Part shown: positions 35,230 to 43,029 of the stretch, one piece after another
Layout: each line of letters opens with the position of its first letter
How positions within the stretch are numbered: position 1 is the first letter of the stretch
Assembly (NCBI RefSeq): GCF_014204535.1
Contig: NZ_JACHLR010000009.1
Location: 124,001 to 188,000, forward strand
DNA: 64,000 bases
Reading direction: 5' to 3'
DNA from: Novosphingobium chloroacetimidivorans
GTDB taxonomy: Bacteria > Pseudomonadota > Alphaproteobacteria > Sphingomonadales > Sphingomonadaceae
Position numbers and translations under genes: made by a program
The notes under the pieces: model-generated
What the model was told of the DNA's origin: nothing
The model's input: the letters and a program-made list of their open reading frames with translations, nothing else
Databases searched by the model: none

Positions 35230-36660
35230 ATGCAAATCGTACAGGAAACCATCGCGGAACTGGTCCGCGTCTACGACACCGCCATCGCCACGTTGAAGAG
35301 CGACATCGCCGCCTTCAGCAAGGACGGCAGCCTCCCTCCGCCAGACCGTCGCGCCGACCGGCTCTGGAATTATCCCGAACTGCGCATCGACTACGCCGGT
35401 CAGGAGCACGCCGCCGTCTCGTCCCGCGCGTTCGGTCGCCTGCCCGAGCGCGGCACTTACGTGACCACCGTCACCCGCCCGCACTTGTTCGGCGACTATC
35501 TCGCCTCCCAGCTCAACCTGCTTCAGCGCGAGTACGACATCGAGGTCAGCGTCACCCGTTCGGCGCAGGAGATCCCCTTCCCTTACGTGCTGGACGGAGT
35601 CGCGGTCGGGGCCATAACGCCTCAGGAGCTCGCCGCGCATTTCCCCACGACCGAGCTGGCGATGATCGGGGACGAGATCGCCGACGCCATCGACCGCAAC
35701 GCGCCGGGCGATCCCCTGCCGCTGGCGTTGTTCGATGGCCTGCGCACGGATTTCAGCCTGGCGCGCCTGGCGCACTACACCGGCACCAGCGTGGAGCACT
35801 GCCAGCAGTTCATCCTGTTCACCAACTACCACCGGTACGTGGACGAGTTCGTCGACTGGGCGGGCAAGCAGATCGGCCAGGACGGCTACGTCGCGCTGTC
35901 GGGCGCGGGCGGGCTCTACCTCGATGCGCCGGTGGACAACGCCCGCGCGCGGCTGTCCGACACGGCGTGGCGGCGCCACCAGATGCCGGCCTATCACCTC
36001 ATCCGCGAGGATCGGCTGGGCATCACCCTGGTCAACATCGGCGTCGGCCCCTCCAACGCCAAGACCATCACGGACCACCTCGCGGTGCTGCGCCCCGAGG
36101 CCTGGCTGATGATCGGCCACTGCGGGGGCCTGCGCGAATCGCAGCGCATCGGCGACTACGTGCTCGCCCATGCCTATTTGCGCGACGATCACGTGCTCGA
36201 CCACGTGCTCCCGCCCGAGATCCCGCTGCCGGCCATCGCCGAAGTCCAGCAGGCGATCGCCGAGGCAGCCGAGAGCGTCAGCGGCACCGGCGGCGCCGAC
36301 CTCAAGAAGCGCATGCGGACCGGCACCATCGTCACCACCGACGATCGCAACTGGGAGCTGCGCTACACTCACTCCGCCCGCCGCTTCAGCCAGAGCCGCG
36401 CCATCGGCATCGACATGGAAAGCGCCACCATCAGCGCCCAGGGCTTCCGCTTTCGCGTACCCTACGGCACGCTGCTGTGCGTCTCGGACAAGCCGCTGCA
36501 TGGCGAGCTGAAGCTGCCGGGACAGGCAAACCGCTTCTACGAGGAGGCGATCGGCGCCCATCTCGCCATCGGCGTGCGAACCTGCGAGCTGCTGCGCGAC
36601 CAGGGCGCGCGTCTGCACTCGCGCAAGCTGCGGGCGTTCATCGAGCCCCCGTTCCGTTGA
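35230..36660 (+). CDS. amn: AMP nucleosidase
   Basis: 476 aa. Hydrolyses AMP to adenine and ribose-5-phosphate. N-terminal Amn domain (WNYPELRIDYAG) and a C-terminal nucleoside-phosphorylase-like domain with VNIGVGPSNAKTITDHLAVLRPEAWLMIGHCGGLR (about 275-309) and IGIDMESATISAQGFRFRVPYGTLLCVSDKPLHGE. Length matches E. coli Amn. ATG at 35230. Preceded by a family B repeat, followed by a family D repeat. Single gene. Confidence 0.97.
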   Translation: MQIVQETIAELVRVYDTAIATLKSDIAAFSKDGSLPPPDRRADRLWNYPELRIDYAGQEHAAVSSRAFGRLPERGTYVTTVTRPHLFGDYLASQLNLLQREYDIEVSVTRSAQEIPFPYVLDGVAVGAITPQELAAHFPTTELAMIGDEIADAIDRNAPGDPLPLALFDGLRTDFSLARLAHYTGTSVEHCQQFILFTNYHRYVDEFVDWAGKQIGQDGYVALSGAGGLYLDAPVDNARARLSDTAWRRHQMPAYHLIREDRLGITLVNIGVGPSNAKTITDHLAVLRPEAWLMIGHCGGLRESQRIGDYVLAHAYLRDDHVLDHVLPPEIPLPAIAEVQQAIAEAAESVSGTGGADLKKRMRTGTIVTTDDRNWELRYTHSARRFSQSRAIGIDMESATISAQGFRFRVPYGTLLCVSDKPLHGELKLPGQANRFYEEAIGAHLAIGVRTCELLRDQGARLHSRKLRAFIEPPFR

Positions 36661-36696
36661 GGGTGGTCGGACTCACGTCCCTCCCCCACCCGCTCC

Positions 36697-36829
36697 GTCA
36701 CCCTGAACTCGTTTCAGGGTCCATCGCGCGGTCTTGACCGGTGGCTTCTTCGCCAGCCGCGAATTCGGCTTATTCCCTAGAGCACGGAGCCAAGCGGCTC
36801 CATGGACCCTGAAACAAGTTCAGGGTGAC
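36697..36829. repeat. Family D palindromic repeat, copy 1
   Basis: Ends gtcaccctgaactcgtttcagggtcc and ggaccctgaaacaagttcagggtgac around about 80 bases of unrelated centre. A second copy lies at 44997-45131. Confidence 0.85.
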
Positions 36830-36935
36830 AGCGGGCAGGACGAGAAGCAGCGCCCCGGGCCGGGATAGAAATCGCCGGCCGCCCGTTCAGTCATCAGCGC
36901 CGCCAAGCACTTGACCGTCGTCATACTACCGTCAC

Positions 36936-38090
36936 ATGGGCGCGCGCAACGCGCACCCCAGGATATCACCCATTCGCCAGATCGCCGCCCTTCCCTATCG
37001 AACCGATGACGCCAGTGACGCCATCCGCGTCATGCTGGTAACCTCGCGTGGCACCGGCCGCTGGGTCATTCCCAAGGGCAACGTCATGAACGGCGTCAGC
37101 GCCCATGCCGCTGCGGCGATGGAGGCGGAGGAAGAGGCGGGCGTGACGGGCTGGGCCTGTCCCACCCCGATCGGCTCGTACCGGTACCGCAAGCGGCGCA
37201 ACAACGGCTCCTCGCTGATGGTCGATGTGGAGGTGTTCCCCCTGGCGGTGAAGACCGAACTGCGCGAGTGGAAGGAATCGGGGGAACGTGACCGCCGCTG
37301 GTTCACCCTTGCCGAAGCCGCCGACAACGTTAACGAGCCCGACCTTCGCGACTTGATTCGCTCGTTCGCGGCCACCCAGTTCCGCGCCGCCGCCGCGCGC
37401 ACCACGATGCTCGGCGCCATGGCGCAGAAGACAGGAATGAGTCAGATGTTCGGATGGTTCCAGAAGCTTCTGCCGGCCAAGGCGAACTTCTTCGACTTGT
37501 TCGAGGCGCATGTCGCCACCGTCGTCGCCGGCGCGGACGCACTCGCCCGCCTGTTCTCCGAAAGCCGCGGCCGCGCCGACCATATCCGCGAGATCAACGA
37601 GCGCGAGCACGATGCGGACGACATCATCCGCGAAGTGCTGCACCTCGTGCGCCGCACGTTCCTGACGCCGTTCGATCGTAGCGCCATCATCAGCCTGGTC
37701 GGCTCGATCGACGACTCCATCGACCTGATGCAGTCGGCCGCCTCCGCGATCGACCTTTACGAATTCACCGACTTCGACCAGGAAATGCGCGACATCGTCG
37801 CCCTGATCGTCGACAGCAGCCGCGTGTTGAGCGAGGCGGTGCCGCTGCTGCGCAACGTCAGCGGCAACGGCAAGCGGCTCCACGAATTGACCGAGCGCCT
37901 GGTGCGCATGGAAGGCCATGCCGACGAGATCCATCGCAGCGGCTTGAAGCGCGCGTTCCAGGCACATGGTACGACTGACCCGATGGGCTTCATCGTCCGG
38001 CGCGAGATCTTCAATCATCTGGAGCGGATCACCGACGCGCTGGAGGATGTCGCCAACGAGATCGACGGCATCGTCATCGATCACGCCTGA
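36936..38090 (+). CDS. NUDIX hydrolase fused to DUF47 (PhoU-like) domain
   Basis: 384 aa in one uninterrupted frame. Residues about 10-145 form a NUDIX domain of the diphosphoinositol-polyphosphate/Ap5A type: RWVIPKGNV, and a Nudix box from G48 with E63, E66, E67 and G69 kept but the usual Arg at 62 replaced by Met. Residues about 171-384 are a complete DUF47 domain, beginning MFGWFQKLLPAKANFFDLFEAH. A second ATG at 37446 with AGGA upstream could also make DUF47 alone. The Pit phosphate transporter follows after 18 bases. Two GTCA half-sites spaced 11 bp (36920-36934) look like a weak Pho box at the first ATG. Confidence 0.85.
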   Translation: MGARNAHPRISPIRQIAALPYRTDDASDAIRVMLVTSRGTGRWVIPKGNVMNGVSAHAAAAMEAEEEAGVTGWACPTPIGSYRYRKRRNNGSSLMVDVEVFPLAVKTELREWKESGERDRRWFTLAEAADNVNEPDLRDLIRSFAATQFRAAAARTTMLGAMAQKTGMSQMFGWFQKLLPAKANFFDLFEAHVATVVAGADALARLFSESRGRADHIREINEREHDADDIIREVLHLVRRTFLTPFDRSAIISLVGSIDDSIDLMQSAASAIDLYEFTDFDQEMRDIVALIVDSSRVLSEAVPLLRNVSGNGKRLHELTERLVRMEGHADEIHRSGLKRAFQAHGTTDPMGFIVRREIFNHLERITDALEDVANEIDGIVIDHA

Positions 38091-38108
38091 TCCATCCAGC
38101 GACAGACC

Positions 38109-39131
38109 ATGACGCACGAACTCGCCCTGCCGCTGCTGGTCGGCCTCATCCTCGTCGCGCTCGCGTTCGATTACCTGAACGGCTTGCACGACGCGGCCAA
38201 CTCGATCGCGACCGTCGTGGCGACGCGCCTGCTCAGCCCCGGCGTGGCGGTGCTGTTCGCCGCGTTCTTCAATTTCGCGGCCTACTTCCTGACGCTGACG
38301 TTCCCCAGTCTGCACAAGGTGGCCGAGACGATCGGCGGCGGCTTGATCGCCAAGGACCTGATCACGCCTGCGGTCATCTTTGGCGCGCTGGTCGGGGCGA
38401 TGTTCTGGAACGTGGTGACTTGGCTGAAGGGCATCCCCTCCTCCAGCAGCCACGCCCTGGTCGGCGGGCTGATCGGCGCCGGTGTCGCCCATGCCGGGAT
38501 CACCGGTGTTCAATGGAGCGGCCTCAACAAGACGCTGATCGCCATCGTGCTCTCGCCGCTGCTGGGCATGATAATCGCCATGCTGCTGATGCTGCTGACC
38601 AGCTGGCTGTTCGTGCGCGCCAGTTCGCGCACTGCCGAGAGCAGCTTCCGCGCGCTGCATCTGGTGTCCTCCGCGGCCTACTCGCTCAGCCACGGGTTGA
38701 ACGATGCGCAAAAGACGATGGGCATCATCACCGTGCTGCTCTACTCGACCGGGTACTACAGCGGTGACTTCGAGGTGCCGCACTGGGTGGCGATCAGCTG
38801 CTACGTGGCCATCGCGCTGGGCACCATGACCGGCGGCTGGAAGATCATCGAGACGATGGGCAGCCGCATCACCAAGCTGAGCCAGCACCAGGGCTTCTGC
38901 GCCTCCATGTCGGGCTCGATCGTGGTGTTCACGGCGTCGCTGCTGGGTATCCCGGTGTCGACCACGCACACGATCACCGGCTGCGTGATCGGCTCGGGCG
39001 TCGCGCGTCGTGCTTCGGCCGTCCGCTGGGGCGTGGCGCAGAGCGTGGTCATGGCCTGGGTCATCACCATCCCCGCCTCCGCCGCCGTCGGCGCGCTGTT
39101 CTACCTGATCACGGTGCCGTTCGGAGGCTGA
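38109..39131 (+). CDS. Inorganic phosphate transporter, Pit family
   Basis: 340 aa, about ten helices, low-affinity phosphate (metal-phosphate):H+ symporter. The family signature is duplicated: FDYLNGLHDAANSIATVVATRLL near 19-42, and LSHGLNDAQKTMGIITVLLYSTG with GIPVSTTHTITGCVIGSGVARR in the second half. ATG at 38109, 18 bases after the DUF47 gene, a standard partner. Its 3' end overlaps the convergent PEPxxWA gene by 23 bases. Confidence 0.95.
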   Translation: MTHELALPLLVGLILVALAFDYLNGLHDAANSIATVVATRLLSPGVAVLFAAFFNFAAYFLTLTFPSLHKVAETIGGGLIAKDLITPAVIFGALVGAMFWNVVTWLKGIPSSSSHALVGGLIGAGVAHAGITGVQWSGLNKTLIAIVLSPLLGMIIAMLLMLLTSWLFVRASSRTAESSFRALHLVSSAAYSLSHGLNDAQKTMGIITVLLYSTGYYSGDFEVPHWVAISCYVAIALGTMTGGWKIIETMGSRITKLSQHQGFCASMSGSIVVFTASLLGIPVSTTHTITGCVIGSGVARRASAVRWGVAQSVVMAWVITIPASAAVGALFYLITVPFGG

Positions 39132-39804
39132 GGGCCGATGCGCCCGGCTTGCGCCGCCGCAAGGCCACGCCGACTACCCCGCAGCCCACGATCATCATCA
39201 GCCACACCGCCGGCTCGGGCACCGCATCGGGCACGTACTCGGTCGTCTGCGTGGTGGTGATGGTGCCGAAGCCGGTCCCTTCCGAGAAGGCCGTCAGGAA
39301 CCCGGTACCGTCCAGCTTGAAGGCATACTGCGGCCCGAATTGCGCCTGGAAGCCGCTGACGAGCTGAAAAGCCTGGCCGAACGCCGGCGCGGTCCCGGCG
39401 TTCAGCCCGACGATGGCGTCGATCAGCGCACCCTCGTCGTAGGTGGGAAACAGCGAGGCGAAGCTTTGCCCCGCAAGGTTCTGGTTGACGCCCAAGATCA
39501 GGCGCCTGGTACCGCCCGGAGCGGCGCTTGGGGCCACGCCGAGGAAAAAGTAGGCGTCGGCGTAGAAGTCGTCCGTCGTCGTGCCGCCGTACAGCGTCGT
39601 GCCCGGCGTGATGTCCGGCCCGCCATAGGTGTTGAGGAACGGTGCCGACGGATTGCCGGTCGCGCCGCCGAACAAGGTGGAGAAGCTGTCCTGGATTGGC
39701 CCTTGCGAGTTGAAGGTCAGCCGCGTCGTCGTCTCGAACGCAGCATGCGCGGGCGCGGCGCTGAACGCGAAGGCTGCCATTGCGGCCAGGATGAAACGGT
39801 GCAT
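39109..39804 (-). CDS. PEPxxWA-type C-terminal sorting-signal protein
   Basis: 231 aa. Signal peptide MHRFILAAMAAFAFSAAPAHA, a Gly/Thr-rich beta-like body, and a C-terminal anchor: PEPAVW, a hydrophobic helix MMIVGCGVVGVAL, then RRRK. This tripartite end is the PEP-CTERM/PEPxxWA sorting tag processed by an exosortase; no exosortase is visible in this window. The extra C-terminal tail GASALSLRTAP goes beyond the usual end and overlaps pit. ATG at 39804 with GGGAGG upstream. Function of the body unknown. Confidence 0.88.
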   Translation of the reverse strand: MHRFILAAMAAFAFSAAPAHAAFETTTRLTFNSQGPIQDSFSTLFGGATGNPSAPFLNTYGGPDITPGTTLYGGTTTDDFYADAYFFLGVAPSAAPGGTRRLILGVNQNLAGQSFASLFPTYDEGALIDAIVGLNAGTAPAFGQAFQLVSGFQAQFGPQYAFKLDGTGFLTAFSEGTGFGTITTTQTTEYVPDAVPEPAVWLMMIVGCGVVGVALRRRKPGASALSLRTAP

Positions 39805-40067
39805 GGAGGCCTCCCAGGGTGAAGCCCGCCGCTTATCACGGCGATGTCCCGTGAGGCGCCGAGTTGATCCCATTCTGGTGAAGCGCTACGCACACTACGC
39901 GCATTAGGAGGCGCAAACGTTAACCAATGCACTCCAACACAGCGTCCGATGTCCCCGCAAAAGAGCCGGTTACAATGCTCGAAAGTCGAGACAAAGGTTA
40001 ACGCGCGGGCGCGTATTTACCTGTAACCACGCGAGGCGGGAACTCCGACGGTCGTCCCGTGGACGCC

Positions 40068-41354
40068 CTACTCCATCACGCTCAGCACATCGTCCACGCA
40101 GCCCAGGGCAAACGCGGTGAACTCGTCGGCGACGGCATAGGGCAGCAGCACCTGCCGGCCCTCGACAATCGCGCCGCAGCTATAGGTGACGTTGGGAACG
40201 TAGCCGCCGCGATGCTCGGCGCTGGGGAAGATCAAGGGAGCGTGCGTGCGGGCAAGGACCCGCGAAGGATCCTGCTTGTCGAGCAGGCATGCGCCGATCG
40301 CATAGCCGCGCACCAGGCCCACCCCATGGGTGAAGACGAGCCAGCCCTCGTCGATCTCGATGGGCGAACCGCAGTTGCCGATCTGCACGAACTCCCACGG
40401 ATAGCGCGGTTCCATGATCGTCTTGCCCTCCTCCCAGGTGTAGAGATCGTCGGAAGTGAGCAGCCAGATGTTCTCGTTGTCCTGCCGGCCGAGCATGGCA
40501 TAGCGCCCGTCGATCCGCCGCGGGAATAGTGCCATGCCCTTGTAGCCGGTCATCCTGCCCGAGAGCGGGCGCATCTCGAATGTGCGCAAGTCGATGCCGC
40601 GGATCAGCTCCTGCCGCACCGTCTGTCCGTCGAACGCGGTGTAGGTGCCGATCACCGTGGGCTCGCAGTCTTCATCCTCGAAGGCGACCATCCGCAGATC
40701 CTCCACGCCCTGCCGCTGGCTTGGCAGTACCGGAAAGATCACCGTCTCGGAGATGTCCTGGCTGTCCTCGCATTGCAGGCGCACCCAGCCTTCGCTGTCG
40801 CTCTCGATGCGGGGCGGCACGCAGTGCGTACTGGGTGCATCGATGGTGAGGCCCGTGCCACCGTCCCACGTTCCGGTACGGAAGGTGACGGACGAGATGT
40901 GTCCCTCGCCGATGCCGCGCAGCGAGAGCAGGAACTGCAGCTGCCCATCGTCGCTGGTGCCCCGCTCGCCCGGTACCCGCACGATGCTGGGGTTGAACAG
41001 CGCGGCGGACTCGAAGGCATATTCCTGGCTGAAGTAAGCGCCCGCCAGCAGCCGGTCGCGATCGTTCAGCTGTCGGATCGCAGGCACCTCGTCGGCAAGG
41101 CGGTCCACCTGGCGCAGGAACATGGTGTCGGCGTTGCGGTGCCGCTGGTGCATCGGGCCGGAGACATAATCCATCATCCGCTCGCGCGTCGCCTCGTCCG
41201 CCTGCAACAGGCGCGCGACGACGGCTTCCATGCGAGTCGGCTTCCCCTCCTCGAAGGCGCTGGGATAAGCGAAATGGAACGGACGGATCACGGTGCGTGC
41301 GGGATCCGGGTGCAGCTCGACGTCGAGCTTGGTGAATACGTCGGCTGCTTCCAT
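40068..41354 (-). CDS. Glycoside hydrolase family 130 protein
   Basis: 428 aa. GH130 enzymes are five-bladed beta-propellers that phosphorolyse or hydrolyse beta-mannosides. Seen are FNPSIV near the first blade, TGYKGMALFPRRIDGRYAMLGRQDNENIWLLTSDD, GNCGSPIEIDEGWLVFTHGVG and VPNVTYSCG. A helical N-terminal extension of about 110 residues is longer than the mannoside phosphorylases, as in GH130 members of other branches. ATG 41354 has AGGAAGAG upstream. Divergent from an alginate-export-type porin gene (251 bases between starts). Confidence 0.85.
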   Translation of the reverse strand: MEAADVFTKLDVELHPDPARTVIRPFHFAYPSAFEEGKPTRMEAVVARLLQADEATRERMMDYVSGPMHQRHRNADTMFLRQVDRLADEVPAIRQLNDRDRLLAGAYFSQEYAFESAALFNPSIVRVPGERGTSDDGQLQFLLSLRGIGEGHISSVTFRTGTWDGGTGLTIDAPSTHCVPPRIESDSEGWVRLQCEDSQDISETVIFPVLPSQRQGVEDLRMVAFEDEDCEPTVIGTYTAFDGQTVRQELIRGIDLRTFEMRPLSGRMTGYKGMALFPRRIDGRYAMLGRQDNENIWLLTSDDLYTWEEGKTIMEPRYPWEFVQIGNCGSPIEIDEGWLVFTHGVGLVRGYAIGACLLDKQDPSRVLARTHAPLIFPSAEHRGGYVPNVTYSCGAIVEGRQVLLPYAVADEFTAFALGCVDDVLSVME

Positions 41355-41605
41355 GACGCGTTTGCTCTTCCTGGGGGTGCGGCCGGAGCGGCCATCGGGT
41401 GACTGCCAGACGCCCCGCATGCGGCGTTGTTCCGCTCGGACGCACTTCGCCACGAAACTCGGTATCGGTCGTTGGCAATGCTTTGCAACGATGCTAGCGG
41501 CGCCACTTCGGGGCCGTGCAACCTCCCGATCAAGCGCAGCGTGCGCTCAAGCGTTGCTTCTCAGCCGGCCGGTCCTTGCGCCATGTCGGCCGCAGGAGCG
41601 TGTCC

Positions 41606-42976
41606 ATGCTTGGGGTTCGATCGTCCGTCCTGGTTATCGCCGCCACTCTCGCGACGCCATCCGTCGCCAAGGCGGAGGCGCCGACGCTGCAATCGCTGAT
41701 CGGCGAGCCGGAAGACTTCAAGCTCTCCGCCAGCGTCCGCGTCCGCTACGAAACCATCGACGGGCAGGCGCGGACGGGCTTTCGCCAGGACGACGAGCAA
41801 CTGGCGCTCCGCTCCACGATCTTCGCCGAGTACCACCATGCGGGCTTCCGCATCGGGGGCGAACTGTTCGACAGCCGCGTCTACCTCGACCGGCGGAACA
41901 GTGCGGTGAGCACCAGCGAAGTCAACGCGTTCGAGCTGGTGCAGGCCTATGTCGGCGCGGACCTGGGCGATGTGCTCGGCGCGAAGAGCACGACCCAGCT
42001 GCAAGCCGGGCGCATGATGCTCAATCTGGGCTCGCGCCGGCTGGTCGCGGCGGACGACTATCGCAACACGACCAACGGCTACACCGGTCTGCGCGCCGAC
42101 TTGAAGACGCGGGGCGGCACCACCGCGACGCTGATCTACACGCTGCCGCAGATGCGTTTGCCCGACGATCCGGCCTCGGTCCGCCGCGCCAGGATAAAGT
42201 GGGATCGCGAGAGCTTCGACTTGCGTCTCTGGGGCGGTCTGGTCGCTCGCCCGAACACGATCGCGGGGGCTACCGCGGAACTCAGCTACTTCCGGCTTCA
42301 GGAGCGCGACGCGCCCGGCCGCCCCAATCGCAACCGGGACTTGCACACGGTCAGCATGCGCGTGATCCGCGATCCCGCGCCGGAACGCTGGGACTTCGAG
42401 GTCGAGGGCATCTACCAGGCGGGCGCGATCCGCGCGAGCACCGCCGCCAGCGCGCCGGTGCTGGATGTCGATGCCTGGTTCATCCACGCCGACCTGGGCT
42501 ACAGCTTCGAAGGGCCAGCCAGGGTCCGCCTCTCGGTCGAGTACGACTACGCCAGCGGCGACCGTGCCGGAGGCCGCTACGGCCGCTTCGACACGCTGTT
42601 CGGCATGCGCCGCGCCGACCTCGCACCCGCCGGCCTCTACAACGCGGTCGCGCGTGCGAACATCAACACGCCGGGCGTGCGGGTGGAGGCAGCACCCGGC
42701 AAGCGCTTCGATGCCTTTGCGGTCTACCGGCCGATGTGGCTTGCCAGCAAGACGGACGCCTTTTCCACCACCGGCGTGCGCGATTCCCTCGGCCGCAGTG
42801 GCAGCTTTGCCGGTCATCAACTCGAAGCTCGCGTGCGCTATTGGCTGGTACCCGGCTTTCTGCGTGGCGAGATCGATGCGCTGTGGCTCGCGCGCGGGCG
42901 CTTCCTCAAGCAGGCGCCCAATGCCCGGGACGAGGACACGAAGTACCTGGCGACCGGCGTCACTGCCACGTTCTGA
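41606..42976 (+). CDS. Alginate-export-family outer membrane protein
   Basis: 456 aa. Signal peptide (SVLVIAATLATPSVAKA), then a body of alternating beta-strands ending in an aromatic residue (LATGVTATF), the usual C-terminal phenylalanine of an outer-membrane beta-barrel. RVRYETIDGQA, LQAGRMMLNLGSRRLVAADDYRNTTNGYTGLRADL and YDYASGDR match the alginate export (AlgE-like) domain family. ATG 41606, AGGAG upstream. The substrate is unknown; the divergent GH130 gene suggests a carbohydrate. Confidence 0.85.
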   Translation: MLGVRSSVLVIAATLATPSVAKAEAPTLQSLIGEPEDFKLSASVRVRYETIDGQARTGFRQDDEQLALRSTIFAEYHHAGFRIGGELFDSRVYLDRRNSAVSTSEVNAFELVQAYVGADLGDVLGAKSTTQLQAGRMMLNLGSRRLVAADDYRNTTNGYTGLRADLKTRGGTTATLIYTLPQMRLPDDPASVRRARIKWDRESFDLRLWGGLVARPNTIAGATAELSYFRLQERDAPGRPNRNRDLHTVSMRVIRDPAPERWDFEVEGIYQAGAIRASTAASAPVLDVDAWFIHADLGYSFEGPARVRLSVEYDYASGDRAGGRYGRFDTLFGMRRADLAPAGLYNAVARANINTPGVRVEAAPGKRFDAFAVYRPMWLASKTDAFSTTGVRDSLGRSGSFAGHQLEARVRYWLVPGFLRGEIDALWLARGRFLKQAPNARDEDTKYLATGVTATF

Positions 42977-42982
42977 GCGCCG

Positions 42983-43013
42983 CCGTCGGCCCGGCTCTCA
43001 CCGGGACCGACGG
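42983..43013. terminator. Hairpin between convergent genes
   Basis: CCGTCGG pairs with CCGACGG (42983-42989 with 43007-43013), extended by CCGG/CCGG, six-base loop. It sits between the ends of the porin and M2 peptidase genes. No T run, so bidirectional termination is only suggested. Confidence 0.4.
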
Positions 43014-43029
43014 CTGAGCGAACCGGCGA

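Noticed and set aside
36920..36937. Possible Pho box before the NUDIX-DUF47 gene.
   Set aside because: About 13 of 18 positions fit the enterobacterial consensus and the half-sites are 11 bp apart, but it lies directly on the proposed start codon, where an activator site is unlikely. Not listed as a feature.
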